Shown here: piece after piece, positions 26,490 to 35,620 of the stretch
How positions within the stretch are numbered: position 1 is the stretch's first letter
How the letters are laid out: every line of letters starts with the position of its first letter
Assembly: GCF_016811235.1 (NCBI RefSeq)
Contig: NZ_JAFBID010000032.1
Location: forward strand, 1-61,420
Reading direction: 5' to 3'
Origin: Microvirga arabica
Lineage (GTDB): Bacteria > Pseudomonadota > Alphaproteobacteria > Rhizobiales > Beijerinckiaceae
DNA length: 61,420 nt
Notes under the pieces: model-generated
Database searches by the model: none
What the model was told of the DNA's origin: nothing
The model's input: the letters and a program-made list of their open reading frames with translations, nothing else
Translations under genes and position numbers: made by a program

Positions 26490-26508
26490 GGGCGGTGGCA
26501 AACCGCCC
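26490..26508 (+). promoter_or_regulatory. intercistronic hairpin after the binding-protein gene
   Basis: GGGCGGT (26490-26496) and ACCGCCC (26502-26508) are perfect inverted repeats with a five-base loop, 23 bases after the binding-protein stop and 79 bases before livH. There is no T-run. Likely sets unequal expression of binding protein and membrane parts. Confidence 0.5.
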
Positions 26509-26587
26509 TGTCTGGCGAGCACGGCATTGCGCTTGCTTGAGTCTCCCTCGCGGCAGGGGTCTTTCGGGACGGGAAAGGGGTTTTCGC

Positions 26588-27463
26588 TTGGCGTTCGTCT
26601 TCATCCTCGAGCAGGTGCTGAACGGCCTTCTGGTGGGTGCCTATTACCTCCTGATCGCCCTGGGGCTCTCCCTGATCTTCTCCTTAGGCGGGATCGTAAA
26701 TCTCGCCCACGGCGCTTTCTATGCCGTCGGCGCCTACCTCGCCGTGACGCTAGCTCCCAGGATCGGCTTCGCGGGAGCCTTCGTGGCTTCGCCGGTCCTC
26801 GTGGCGCTGCTGGGTGTAACCGTCGAGCGCCTGTTATTCCGGCGCTTTTATCGCTCCGACCCTATCCTTAGCCTTCTGCTCACATTTGGCCTCGCTATGA
26901 TCATTGAGCAGAGCCTTCGGATGATCTTCGGGGCAGCTCCCCTGCCCTTCTCGATCCCCCCGGCCCTCAGAGGGCAAGTTTTCGTCGGCGACTTCATCTA
27001 TCCCCGCTACCGGCTCATCATTTTCGGCGTGGCTCTCGCGGCCGTTACCGCAACCTGGTTCCTAGTCTACCGCACAGCGTTCGGCCGCGTGGTCCGGGCG
27101 GGAGTGCAAAACCCGGATATGGTAGGAGCCCTGGGCATCTCGCTTCAGCCCTACATGACAGCCATTGCCGCCATCGGCATCGGACTCGCGGGCCTTGCTG
27201 GTGTCCTGCTGGCGCCGATTTCGGGCGTGCATCCGGCCATGGGTGCGGAGATCCTCACGGCAGCCTTCGTTGTCGTCGTGATTGGCGGGCTGGGGTCCTT
27301 CTGGGGCGTGATTGCGGCAGCGGCCCTCGTCGGCGTTGTCCGAGGCCTCACCATCTACTTCTTTCCCCCAGCGGGAGAAGCCTCGATGTACCTGCTGATG
27401 GCTCTCGTGCTGCTCGTGCGGCCCCGCGGATTGCTGGGCGAACGCATCCAAAAATTCGAGTAG
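26588..27463 (+). CDS. livH: ABC transporter permease, LivH type
   Basis: A 291-residue membrane protein with eight to nine hydrophobic segments. It begins with ILEQVLNGLLVGAYYLLIALGLSLIFSLGGIVNLAHGAFYAVGAY, which is the LivH N-terminal pattern; the later LAGLAGVLLAPISGVHPAMG and VVIGGLGSFWGVIAAA are also typical. The start is taken as TTG 26588, behind AAAGGGG at seven bases; an earlier start would add about 30 residues that do not look like LivH. Four bases separate its stop from the fusion gene. Confidence 0.9.
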   Translation: MAFVFILEQVLNGLLVGAYYLLIALGLSLIFSLGGIVNLAHGAFYAVGAYLAVTLAPRIGFAGAFVASPVLVALLGVTVERLLFRRFYRSDPILSLLLTFGLAMIIEQSLRMIFGAAPLPFSIPPALRGQVFVGDFIYPRYRLIIFGVALAAVTATWFLVYRTAFGRVVRAGVQNPDMVGALGISLQPYMTAIAAIGIGLAGLAGVLLAPISGVHPAMGAEILTAAFVVVVIGGLGSFWGVIAAAALVGVVRGLTIYFFPPAGEASMYLLMALVLLVRPRGLLGERIQKFE

Positions 27464-27467
27464 ATCG

Positions 27468-29984
27468 ATGCGCAAGGACTATTGGCCCCTCCTCATTGCA
27501 GCTGCTGCCCTTGCTCTACTGCCAGTCGTTCTAGACCCTGTCGGATTGCCGCTCCGCTCGGCGATCGACGTGGTGGTGTTCGCCATCGCTTGCCTCGGCC
27601 TCAACGTTCTGGTTGGCTACACCGGGTTGGTGTCCTTCGGCCACGGCGTCTGGTTCGGTCTCGGCGCTTATGCGGCGGCACTGAGCCAGATCCACTGGTT
27701 TCCGGACAGCGTGCTTCTTCCAGCCCTCTTTACCATCGCTTTCATCGTAGCGGTGTCGGCACCTGTCGGAGCGCTCATCCTGCGACGGCGGGGCGTCTAT
27801 TTCTCGCTGCTGACGCTGGCGCTAGCTGCAATGATCTTTGCGATTGCCTATCGCTGGACGGCATTGACCGGTGGTGAGAGCGGCCTGGGCGGCGTGGTGA
27901 GAGCAAACCTGTTCGGCTTCGATCTGAGGGACGATTGGACCTATTACTGGTTTGTTGCCGCAGCTGCATTCGCTGTATGCTTCTTTCTGCTGCGCTTTCA
28001 CAGCTCGCCTGCCGGGAGCGTCCTGGTGGCGATCCGAGAGAATGAACAGCGCGCACGTTTTCTCGGTTATCCAACGAACCGCTACAAGCTTCTCGGGTTT
28101 GTGGTCTCCGCCACGGTCGTTGGGCTTGCCGGCATGCTGTCGGTCTTCAATCACCGGTTCGCCTCGGCAGAACCCCTGTCGGTGGCGTTCTCGGGAGAGT
28201 TGATCGCCATGGTCGCGATCGGGGGCATGCGCAGCTTTCTCGGGCCCGCCCTCGGCGCTCTTTTCTACATTCTGTTCCGGGAGTTCCTGTCGATCTGGAC
28301 CCCGCACTGGCTGCTCTATTTCGGCATCCTCTTCGTGGGGTTCATCATCCTTTCGCCAACAGGACTGGTCGGCATCGCGCAGCGGATCATGGCACCGTTC
28401 CGCCGCCAAGTAGCGGAAGAGGCCGCCATGGCTGGGCGCAAGCTCACGGACGAGCCCCTCCCCTCGTTCCTTAAGCCCGCCGATCACGTTGACGGCATCG
28501 TGTTGGAGGCCCGAGCCATTTCCAAAAATTTCGGCGCGCTCAAGGCCGTCGAGGGCGTGAACATCGCAGTGCGCGACGGCAGTCTTCACGCCCTGATTGG
28601 CCCCAACGGCGCCGGCAAGACAACGGCCTTCAACGTGATTTCCGGCTTCTACAAGCCTGATGAAGGCGACGTACGGCTCCAGGGGCGCTCCATCGCAGGC
28701 CTGTCTCCGGAAGCGATCACACGGGCTGGCATCGGGCGCTCGTTCCAGATCACCAATCTGTTTCCGGCGCTGAGCGTCCAAGAAAATGTGCGCCTCGCCG
28801 TGCAGGCACGTCATCCACAGCGCTTCAACCCGTGGACCTCCGCGCGCTCGATCAAGGGAATCGAATCCGAGACATCAGCGCTCATTCGGTATCTTGGCGT
28901 CGCAGGAATCGAGAAGGCCGAGGCCGGTGCGCTCTCGTATGGCGGGCAACGTCTTCTCGACATGGGACTGGCCCTTGCCACGAAACCCAGGGTCCTGCTG
29001 CTCGATGAGCCACTCGCTGGCTTGGCTGCCGCGGAGCGCCAGCGCATCGGCGACATCATCAAGCGGATCTCATCTGACGTCCCAATGCTGCTCGTCGAGC
29101 ACGACATCGACCGCGTGTTCCAGATCGCCGACGCCGTAACCGTGATGAACGCCGGTCAGGTGCTGGTCGACGGCACCGTCGAAGAGGCCCGCACGAGTCA
29201 GAAGGTGCAGGAAATCTATATTGGTTCGGGCACGGCCAATGTGGCTGCGAAAAGTCGGGAGAGCGCCGCCGAGGTCAGAACCGTACTTGCGGTCGAGAAG
29301 GTAAATACGTTCTATGGCAAGAGCCACGCCCTGACGGACATCTCCTTCAACGTCCATCAGCATGAGATCGTTGCGCTTCTCGGCCGAAACGGCGCCGGCA
29401 AGTCCACACTACTTAAAACACTCATCGGCATCGCTCCACCTTCTTCGGGTTCGATCAGCCTGGACGGACGGGAAATTGCCGGCCAACCAGCCGCGACCAT
29501 TGCCCGGCTCGGCATCGGCTACGTGCCGCAGGGACGCGGACTCTTTGCCGGTATGACTGTGGCCCAGAACCTGGAACTCGGGCGGCTCAAGCGCGAGACC
29601 GGCCACGGGATCCGCTGGGACCTGGACCGGATTTTCGAGTACTTTCCCCGAATCCGCGAGAGACTCGACACGCCGGCGGATTTCCTTTCTGGCGGCGAGC
29701 AGCAGATGGTAGCCGTGGCACGGGCGCTCTCGGGGGACGTGAAGGTGCTCCTCCTCGATGAGCCGTTCGAAGGCCTTGCCCCCGCCATCGTCGAACAGCT
29801 CTTCGAAAGCTTCGACAAGCTCCGGCGCGAGGTATCCATCATCATCGTCGATCATCACCTCGACCTTGCTCTTGCCCTGTCCGACCGAACGGTGGCGCTG
29901 GAGCGGGGGCGGATCATCCATTCCGGCCCATCGAAGGCTCTGCGGGATGATCTCGACCTCCGACGCAAGGTTCTATGGCTGTAA
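27468..29984 (+). CDS. fused LivM permease - LivG ATPase - LivF ATPase
   Basis: One 838-residue frame holds three proteins that are normally separate. Residues 1-315 are a LivM permease (IACLGLNVLVGYTGLVSFGHGVWFGLGAYAAA; later AIGGMRSFLGPALGA). Residues about 340-590 are LivG: Walker A GPNGAGKTT (378-386), signature LSYGGQRLLDMGLAL, Walker B VLLLDEPLAGL. Residues about 605-838 are LivF: Walker A GRNGAGKST (639-647), LSGGEQQMVAVARAL, VLLLDEPFEGL. LivM-LivG fusions are known; joining LivF in the same chain is less usual. No stop or frame change is seen at the joints, and the linkers are 20-25 residues. A single copy would supply one permease and both nucleotide-binding sites, and LivH the second permease. 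Confidence 0.94.
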   Translation: MRKDYWPLLIAAAALALLPVVLDPVGLPLRSAIDVVVFAIACLGLNVLVGYTGLVSFGHGVWFGLGAYAAALSQIHWFPDSVLLPALFTIAFIVAVSAPVGALILRRRGVYFSLLTLALAAMIFAIAYRWTALTGGESGLGGVVRANLFGFDLRDDWTYYWFVAAAAFAVCFFLLRFHSSPAGSVLVAIRENEQRARFLGYPTNRYKLLGFVVSATVVGLAGMLSVFNHRFASAEPLSVAFSGELIAMVAIGGMRSFLGPALGALFYILFREFLSIWTPHWLLYFGILFVGFIILSPTGLVGIAQRIMAPFRRQVAEEAAMAGRKLTDEPLPSFLKPADHVDGIVLEARAISKNFGALKAVEGVNIAVRDGSLHALIGPNGAGKTTAFNVISGFYKPDEGDVRLQGRSIAGLSPEAITRAGIGRSFQITNLFPALSVQENVRLAVQARHPQRFNPWTSARSIKGIESETSALIRYLGVAGIEKAEAGALSYGGQRLLDMGLALATKPRVLLLDEPLAGLAAAERQRIGDIIKRISSDVPMLLVEHDIDRVFQIADAVTVMNAGQVLVDGTVEEARTSQKVQEIYIGSGTANVAAKSRESAAEVRTVLAVEKVNTFYGKSHALTDISFNVHQHEIVALLGRNGAGKSTLLKTLIGIAPPSSGSISLDGREIAGQPAATIARLGIGYVPQGRGLFAGMTVAQNLELGRLKRETGHGIRWDLDRIFEYFPRIRERLDTPADFLSGGEQQMVAVARALSGDVKVLLLDEPFEGLAPAIVEQLFESFDKLRREVSIIIVDHHLDLALALSDRTVALERGRIIHSGPSKALRDDLDLRRKVLWL

Positions 29985-30004
29985 CTGCCAATGGAGAGAC
30001 TGGA

Positions 30005-30937
30005 ATGCCAAGTGTAGCTATCGTTGGCGCAGGGCTGATCGGCCGATCTTGGGCGATGGTCTTTGCGCGGGCCGGTTGGGATGTGCGCATCACGGACCCT
30101 CACGCCGAGGCGTTGGAGAATGTACCCCGCCTGATCCGTGAAGGTCTCGATGAACTCGCCACTCATGGCCTTGTCGAAGATCCCATGGGTGCAGCCGGGC
30201 GCATCGTTGCAATGCCGTCGCTCGAGGATACCGTTCAGGGCGTGTCCCTTGTGCAGGAGAATGGCCCCGAAAACATTGAGATCAAGCAAGCCATTTTCGC
30301 CGGCCTAGATCGACTTGCGCCAACGGACGCGATCCTGGCATCATCGACGTCCGCCATCGTCGCATCCCAATTCACTGAAGGACTTCCGGGCCGGGGCCGC
30401 TGCCTTGTGGCGCATCCGGTCAATCCCCCTCACCTCGTCCCCATTGTCGAACTCTGTGGCGCTCCATGGACATCTCAAGAGACGATCACCCGCGCCCGTG
30501 AAATCTATCAGAGCCTGGAACAGGTCCCGATCATCGTGAATCGCGAGGTCGAAGGTTTCGTTCTCAATCGCTTGCAGGGTGCATTGCTGGCAGAGGCATT
30601 CAGACTTGTTGGGGAAGGAGTGGTGAGCCCGCACGACCTCGACAAGACCTTGAAGGACGGCCTCGGCTTGCGGTGGTCCTTCCTCGGTCCTTTCGAGACC
30701 ATCGAACTCAATGCGCCGGGCGGCATCGCTGATTACTGCAATCGCTATACGGGTTTCTACCGTCGCCTCTCCGAGGACCCCGCCGAACCCCAGGTCTGGG
30801 ACAGCGAGAACGTGGCGCGCATCCTTGAAGCCTGGGGTGAAGCGCCAGGACCTGATGTGCTCGCGAGGCGTACCGCATGGCGGGACAAGCGTCTGGCCGC
30901 TTTGAAGGCCCACAAGCGATCCCAATCATTTATGTGA
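30005..30937 (+). CDS. 3-hydroxyacyl-CoA dehydrogenase family protein (L-gulonate/carnitine dehydrogenase-like)
   Basis: A 310-residue two-domain NAD-dependent dehydrogenase. Rossmann motif VAIVGAGLIGRSWAMVFARAG at the N-terminus. SSTSAIVASQF and HPVNPPHLVPIVE carry the catalytic Ser and His. EGFVLNRLQGALLAEA provides the family Asn, and LRWSFLGPFETIELNAPGG is typical of the lambda-crystallin/L-gulonate-3-dehydrogenase branch. ATG 30005 is chosen for a GGAGA eight bases before; ATG 29975 would overlap the fusion gene. Followed after 21 bases by a BKACE gene. Oxidation of a 3-hydroxyacid to a beta-keto acid followed by BKACE cleavage is a likely two-step route. Confidence 0.88.
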   Translation: MPSVAIVGAGLIGRSWAMVFARAGWDVRITDPHAEALENVPRLIREGLDELATHGLVEDPMGAAGRIVAMPSLEDTVQGVSLVQENGPENIEIKQAIFAGLDRLAPTDAILASSTSAIVASQFTEGLPGRGRCLVAHPVNPPHLVPIVELCGAPWTSQETITRAREIYQSLEQVPIIVNREVEGFVLNRLQGALLAEAFRLVGEGVVSPHDLDKTLKDGLGLRWSFLGPFETIELNAPGGIADYCNRYTGFYRRLSEDPAEPQVWDSENVARILEAWGEAPGPDVLARRTAWRDKRLAALKAHKRSQSFM

Positions 30938-30958
30938 TCCCCTCACAAGGAAAAACAT

Positions 30959-31885
30959 ATGGCACGCAAGGTCATCATCACATGCGCTGTAACGGGTGCG
31001 ATTCATACACCCTCCATGTCCCCTCACCTGCCCATCACACCAGACGAGATCGCACAAGCCGCAATTGGCGCGGCGGAAGCAGGCGCCGCAATCGTGCATC
31101 TCCACGCGCGCGACCCGAACAATGGCAGGCCAGATCAATCACCAGAGGCTTTTGCTCCCTTCCTTCAGGTAGTGAAGCAGCGAAGCAATTGCGTCATCAA
31201 CATCACGACAGGTGGCGCACCGACTATGCTCGTGGAGGAACGCGTTCGGCCTGCGGCTCACTACAAGCCGGAGGTAGCCTCCCTCAATATGGGCTCGATG
31301 AACTTCGGACTCTATCCGATGCTCGATCGATTCAAGGAATTCAAGCATGATTGGGAGCAGCCCTATCTTGAGGGCTCACGCGACCGGATCTTCCGCAATA
31401 CTTTCTCCGATATCGAGTACATCCTGACGACCTGCGCCGAGAATGGCACCCGCTTCGAAATCGAATGTTACGACATCGGCCATCTCTACACTCTCGCTCA
31501 CTTCGTAGACCGTGGTCTCATCAAGACGCCTCTCTTTGTCCAAAGCGTTTTTGGTCTTCTGGGCGGCATTGGCCCGCATCCCGAGGACGTAGCGCACATG
31601 AAGCGCACGGCCGACCGGCTGTTCGGGAATGATTACCAATGGTCGGTGCTCGGTGCTGGCAAGAACCAGCTTCCCATTGCAGCCCAAGCGGCGGCCATGG
31701 GAGGCAATGTACGCGTCGGTCTGGAGGATTCGCTCTGGATCGGCCCGGGCAAACTAGCGGAATCGAATGCGCAACAGGTTAAAGCGGCGCGCCAGATCAT
31801 TGAGGGACTTGGATTGGAAGTCGCCACCCCTGACGACGCGCGCAATATGCTGTCGCTCAAAGGAGGCGACCGCGTCAATTTCTAA
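30959..31885 (+). CDS. beta-keto acid cleavage enzyme (BKACE, DUF849)
   Basis: A 308-residue TIM-barrel enzyme. It has the zinc-binding HLHARDP (H47, H49), the start VIITCAVTGAIHTPSMSPHLPITPDEI, and INITTGG for substrate carboxylate binding. Family members condense a beta-keto acid with acetyl-CoA to give acetoacetate and a new CoA ester (known for 3-keto-5-aminohexanoate, dehydrocarnitine and others). The Shine-Dalgarno AAGGA precedes the ATG. Its position after a 3-hydroxyacid dehydrogenase suggests it cleaves that product. Substrate group cannot be settled from sequence alone. Confidence 0.92.
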   Translation: MARKVIITCAVTGAIHTPSMSPHLPITPDEIAQAAIGAAEAGAAIVHLHARDPNNGRPDQSPEAFAPFLQVVKQRSNCVINITTGGAPTMLVEERVRPAAHYKPEVASLNMGSMNFGLYPMLDRFKEFKHDWEQPYLEGSRDRIFRNTFSDIEYILTTCAENGTRFEIECYDIGHLYTLAHFVDRGLIKTPLFVQSVFGLLGGIGPHPEDVAHMKRTADRLFGNDYQWSVLGAGKNQLPIAAQAAAMGGNVRVGLEDSLWIGPGKLAESNAQQVKAARQIIEGLGLEVATPDDARNMLSLKGGDRVNF

Positions 31886-32039
31886 CGGCCAGCCCTCGTC
31901 CGCTTTCGGCTTCATCATCATCCTTTAGGGTAAGTCCTTTCTGTCACGGTGAGTTGATCGCGGTTTGCGGCTTGCGTAAGCTCCTTATGCCAAGCTAGTC
32001 GCGGCCCGCCAGCCTTTCAGGGCCATGATGCATACCGCT

Positions 32040-33092
32040 TCAGATATGAGGACCTAAAAGGGAAAGGTCAGCTATGCTTAGCCGGTCCTTGGCCGTCTGC
32101 AACTGGTGCCAGTAGGGATAAAGAACGGGCAATGTGCTGACCTGATCAAGGCTTGTCCGCTCCTCAGGTGTGAGCTTCAGATCAGTGGCCCCGAGGTTGT
32201 CAGCCAGGTGCGTCTCTGTTCGCCCTCCTATGACAACAGAGGTGACGGCCGGCCGGCCGAGAAGCCAGGCGAGCGCCACCTGAGCCGCCGACACGTTCCG
32301 GTTCTCTGCTATGGACACGAGAGTCTCAACGATGGTCCACAGACGGTTTTCATCGCGAATAGGCGGCTCCATCCATCCCGCAAGCTGCCGGGTGCCTTCC
32401 GGCGCCGCTTGGTTGCGTCGATGTTTGCCGGGAAGAAGACCGCCTGCGAGCGGGCTCCAGACCAGAACGCCCAATCCCTGATCGAGCGCGATCGGGATCA
32501 ACTCGTATTCGGCTTCCCGAGCCTCGAGCGTGTAGTGGATCTGTTGGCTGATGAAGCGCTGCCGGTATTCCCGCTCGCTGATGCCGAGGGCCTTCATGAG
32601 ATGCCACCCGGAATAGTTCGAGCAGCCTATGTAACGAACCTTGCCTTGGCGCACCAGCGTATCAAGGGCCTCAAGCGTCTCCTCAAGCGGAGTCAGTCCG
32701 TCCCATTCGTGAACCTGGTACAGATCGATGACGTCGATCTGAAGCCGCTTCAGGCTAGCCTCGCATTCATGGATGAGATGATAGCGTGACAAACCACGAT
32801 CGTTAGGTCCCTCACCCATCGCAAACCTGGCTTTCGTCGCGAGCAGGACGCCACCCTTACGACGACCTCCGAGAGCCTCACCGATGATTTCCTCTGAAGC
32901 ACCGTTGGAGTAGACATTTGCCGTATCGATCAGGTTCACGCCGGCACCGAGGCACATATCGATCTGTCTGCGCGCCTCATCGAGTCCGACATTGCCGACT
33001 TTGGCGAAGTTTCCCTTGCCGCCCATCGTCATCGTCCCAAGGGTGATAGTTGAGACCTTGAGGCCGGATCGGCCGAGTTGACGGTATTCCAT
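32040..33092 (-). CDS. aldo/keto reductase
   Basis: A 350-residue member of the AKR superfamily, starting MEYRQLGRSGLKVSTITLGTMTMGG. The tetrad is visible as D in DTANVY, Y in VYSNG, K in LATKARF and H in YQVHEWD. The cofactor end RPAVTSVVIGGRTETHLADNL is normal. ATG 33092 lies behind GGAGG at five bases. It stands alone, convergent with the BKACE operon and upstream on the same strand of nothing obvious. It may belong to sugar metabolism of the adjacent apiose region or be unrelated. Confidence 0.9.
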   Translation of the reverse strand: MEYRQLGRSGLKVSTITLGTMTMGGKGNFAKVGNVGLDEARRQIDMCLGAGVNLIDTANVYSNGASEEIIGEALGGRRKGGVLLATKARFAMGEGPNDRGLSRYHLIHECEASLKRLQIDVIDLYQVHEWDGLTPLEETLEALDTLVRQGKVRYIGCSNYSGWHLMKALGISEREYRQRFISQQIHYTLEAREAEYELIPIALDQGLGVLVWSPLAGGLLPGKHRRNQAAPEGTRQLAGWMEPPIRDENRLWTIVETLVSIAENRNVSAAQVALAWLLGRPAVTSVVIGGRTETHLADNLGATDLKLTPEERTSLDQVSTLPVLYPYWHQLQTAKDRLSIADLSLLGPHI

Positions 33093-33306
33093 CGGGTCCT
33101 CCAAGCCTGGGCTATGTCAGGTTGACATGATGCGAATTCTTTCGGTCGGTCGTCCGGCCCACCGTTGCTCAAGGTCAATTTCAGAACTTGCCGGTGATTT
33201 TTCGAACGCATGGTACCAGCACGGCCGGGACTGTCACAGCGGCTGCGCTTCAGACCCATAACCCAGACGCTACAGATGCCGTGTAGGTGGCTGAGCAGGG
33301 CTTGTC

Positions 33307-33336
33307 GTCCCAGCGTGTTACGCCATGCGCTGGGAC
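33307..33336 (-). terminator. terminator-like hairpin after apnO
   Basis: GTCCCAGCG (33307-33315) and CGCTGGGAC (33328-33336) form a perfect nine-base stem with a 12-base loop, 36 bases past the apnO stop in the direction of transcription. No T-run follows, so it may be a weak or Rho-assisted end. Confidence 0.45.
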
Positions 33337-33371
33337 GCTCCCCTATTGCCAAGTCAACGATGATTGGGCTG

Positions 33372-34223
33372 TCAGGCTGCCTTGGGCGGATTGCAGATCT
33401 CCGTGACCGACTTCTTGACTGCCGTCGGATCGAAGATGCGCTCCAGCCATCCTTCGCGGAAGATCTGCGGTCGCGCCTGATCGATTGCATAAAGCGCTCC
33501 ATCCGAGAACTTTCCTTCCGGAAAAGCCTCGAAGGCGATGGCGAGTTCGATGTTGAGGTGTCCCAGCATGAAATCCACGGCAGCCTGACGGGGTACGCCG
33601 CGGCGCACGGCTTCATCCGTGGCCTCGCGAAGGGCAAGGCACAAGGTGGCGCCGATGGTCTCCGAGAGCGCCGGCTCCATGATGGCGATGTGCTCGACGG
33701 TGCAGCGGTGCGAGCGCATCACTGGCTTGTAGATGGTTCGTGCAATGTCCTCACATAAGGCATAATGCTCCTCCGGACCCTGCATCAGGGCACAGACGAT
33801 ATGCTGCTTGGCCTTGACGCCTCCGAAGAAGTCGTTCTTCGCGGCAGGATCGGTCTCGTCATTGAAGATCGGTGGGTGACAGGGGTGGGTTACGAAATAC
33901 GTCACATCCGTGCGGGCCGGCAACTCGCCCGCGTAGGGAGCAGCCGCATCGAGCATGATGATCGCCGTGTTTGGTTTCACAACATCGATGAAGCTGTGGG
34001 CGATCTTGCCGATCAGGCGATCGGGAACGGCCATGATGACCACGTCCGCCTCGCCGAGAGCAGCATCGCGGTCGACGCAATCCGCACCGACAACTGTCTT
34101 GAGCCGCTGCCGGCCCTCCTCGGAGATCTCGACATGGAAAACATCATAAGGCGAGCCCTTGAGGTTGGAGGCGAGACGCACTCCCATTTTCCCACCGGCG
34201 CCGAGCAACGCAATCTTGGTCAT
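33372..34223 (-). CDS. apnO: D-apionate oxidoisomerase (ApnO) candidate
   Basis: A 283-residue NAD-binding protein with N-terminal KIALLGAGGKMGVRLASNL and a C-terminal phosphogluconate-dehydrogenase-like helical domain. HPCHPPIFNDE and CTVEHIAIMEPALSETIGATLC are characteristic of the group that includes ApnO, which converts D-apionate with NAD to 3-oxo-isoapionate. Its start overlaps the stop of the kinase gene as ATGA. The operon order RLP, kinase, oxidoisomerase, plus ApsD and ApnL candidates elsewhere in the cluster, supports the apiose assignment. Related proteins of other sugar-acid pathways exist, so the exact substrate is inferred. Confidence 0.78.
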   Translation of the reverse strand: MTKIALLGAGGKMGVRLASNLKGSPYDVFHVEISEEGRQRLKTVVGADCVDRDAALGEADVVIMAVPDRLIGKIAHSFIDVVKPNTAIIMLDAAAPYAGELPARTDVTYFVTHPCHPPIFNDETDPAAKNDFFGGVKAKQHIVCALMQGPEEHYALCEDIARTIYKPVMRSHRCTVEHIAIMEPALSETIGATLCLALREATDEAVRRGVPRQAAVDFMLGHLNIELAIAFEAFPEGKFSDGALYAIDQARPQIFREGWLERIFDPTAVKKSVTEICNPPKAA

Positions 34224-35620
34224 GTTCTTGTTCCTCCATTGTGATTGGGAGCGCCACCCCGTTTTACGGCGCTGAAGAAATCGGGAGCACCGACCTGGCC
34301 GCCCTTGAGCGTGATTTCGAGACCCTCATGAGCGGGATCTTCGGAATGAGCGCGGCAGAGGGGTGAACCTGGAGCGATCGGAGCAAGAGCAGTGAGAGCA
34401 AATATGCCGAGCGCAAGACTGGCATGGCCCGACGTGTCGCCTCCGGCAATGACGGCGCGCGTCGCACGGCTCTCGCGCAATGTGGCATCCAGCAGGCGGC
34501 CAAGTCCGTTGCCGATCCGGTCATTGACGGTGCTGGCTGGGACATCGCTTGCAGCAATCGCACGGGTCAGATTGGCAACAGCGGGATCGTCAGGTCCTCG
34601 TGCCGTGTAAACCAGCGGATCCTTGCCTTCGCCAAGCGAACGCAACGCCTGCTCGGTTGTCCGCCCGATCTCTCGCTGCCACTCGCCAGCATCGACGGCG
34701 AGCGTTGCATCGAGCGGAAGCGCCGCAAATCCGTTTGCTTCAGCGTGTTCGATCTGCCCGGCGGTGATGGGAGAGCAGGAGCCTGACACGGCAATGATAC
34801 GCTCCACGGGCCGGGCCTGGAATGCCGGCACTTCCTTCGGAAGCAAACCGCTTCGTCGCCAGTGGGCCACGAGGGCATACTCGACGCCCTGGGATCCAAC
34901 GGCCAGCAACCGTTCTCCACGATGCTCCCAGACGAGACGGCCGGCTTCGGCAAGCGTCTCCTCATCGAGAACATCCAGGGCAACGATCTCAGCCCCCTTC
35001 CCTGCTACTTCCGAAAGCCGCTCATCCGACCGTCTCTGCTTCATGGAAACGAAGTCGACGAGGCCGCTTGCCTTATCCGTCTGTCGAGCGAGATGCCGCA
35101 ACACATCCGCCTCATCCATAGGTGTCACAGGGTGGCGCGCCATGACGGGATGCCGATCCAGGCGGTAGCCCTCCCCCGCTATGGCTGCAAAGAGATTGCC
35201 GAAAGCTTGATAGCGGGATAATGCCGGGGCGCCGACGATGAGAGGATGCCAAACGCCGCCCAGGATCGGTACAGCGATTTCGATGGCTTTGCCGATTGAA
35301 CCAACATTGGGCGCAGAATCGAAGGTCGAGCAGATCTTGTAATGCGCGATTGGTGCTTCGAGCTTCGCAAGCTCCTGAAAGATTGGAGGCAGATGCTCCT
35401 CCATCCAGGCAGGGCTCTGCGACCGGGAGATCCCGGCTACGCCGATCGCGCGATATCCTTGAAAGGCTTCGAGCTGTGCGGGTGTCGGCACATCGAGGAA
35501 CATCACCGTCGGCAAGCCTGCGAAGGTCATCACCTCCATCACCGCCGACGAGCCGGTATAGTCGTCACCATAATAGGTGAGCAGCAGGCCGTCCGGGAGG
35601 TTCTGGCCCGATCCGTTCAT
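34220..35620 (-). CDS. oiaK: DUF1537 sugar-acid kinase, 3-oxo-isoapionate kinase (OiaK) candidate
   Basis: A 466-residue four-carbon-acid-sugar kinase family protein. The N-terminal domain carries LLLTYYGDDYTGSSAVMEVM for substrate and metal binding; the C-terminal nucleotide-binding domain has VIAGGDTSGHASLALGI. The start ATG overlaps the RLP stop as ATGA and its stop overlaps apnO the same way, so all three are translationally coupled. In D-apiose catabolism OiaK phosphorylates 3-oxo-isoapionate at C4 before the RLP acts, which fits this order. Other family members act on erythronate, threonate or 3-dehydro-tetronates. Confidence 0.82.
   Translation of the reverse strand: MNGSGQNLPDGLLLTYYGDDYTGSSAVMEVMTFAGLPTVMFLDVPTPAQLEAFQGYRAIGVAGISRSQSPAWMEEHLPPIFQELAKLEAPIAHYKICSTFDSAPNVGSIGKAIEIAVPILGGVWHPLIVGAPALSRYQAFGNLFAAIAGEGYRLDRHPVMARHPVTPMDEADVLRHLARQTDKASGLVDFVSMKQRRSDERLSEVAGKGAEIVALDVLDEETLAEAGRLVWEHRGERLLAVGSQGVEYALVAHWRRSGLLPKEVPAFQARPVERIIAVSGSCSPITAGQIEHAEANGFAALPLDATLAVDAGEWQREIGRTTEQALRSLGEGKDPLVYTARGPDDPAVANLTRAIAASDVPASTVNDRIGNGLGRLLDATLRESRATRAVIAGGDTSGHASLALGIFALTALAPIAPGSPLCRAHSEDPAHEGLEITLKGGQVGAPDFFSAVKRGGAPNHNGGTRT

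Noticed and set aside
30005..31885. Carnitine degradation operon (carnitine dehydrogenase plus BKACE)
   Set aside because: The dehydrogenase lacks the fused thioesterase domain often seen in L-carnitine dehydrogenases and there is no betaine-type transporter signature, so the substrate is left open.
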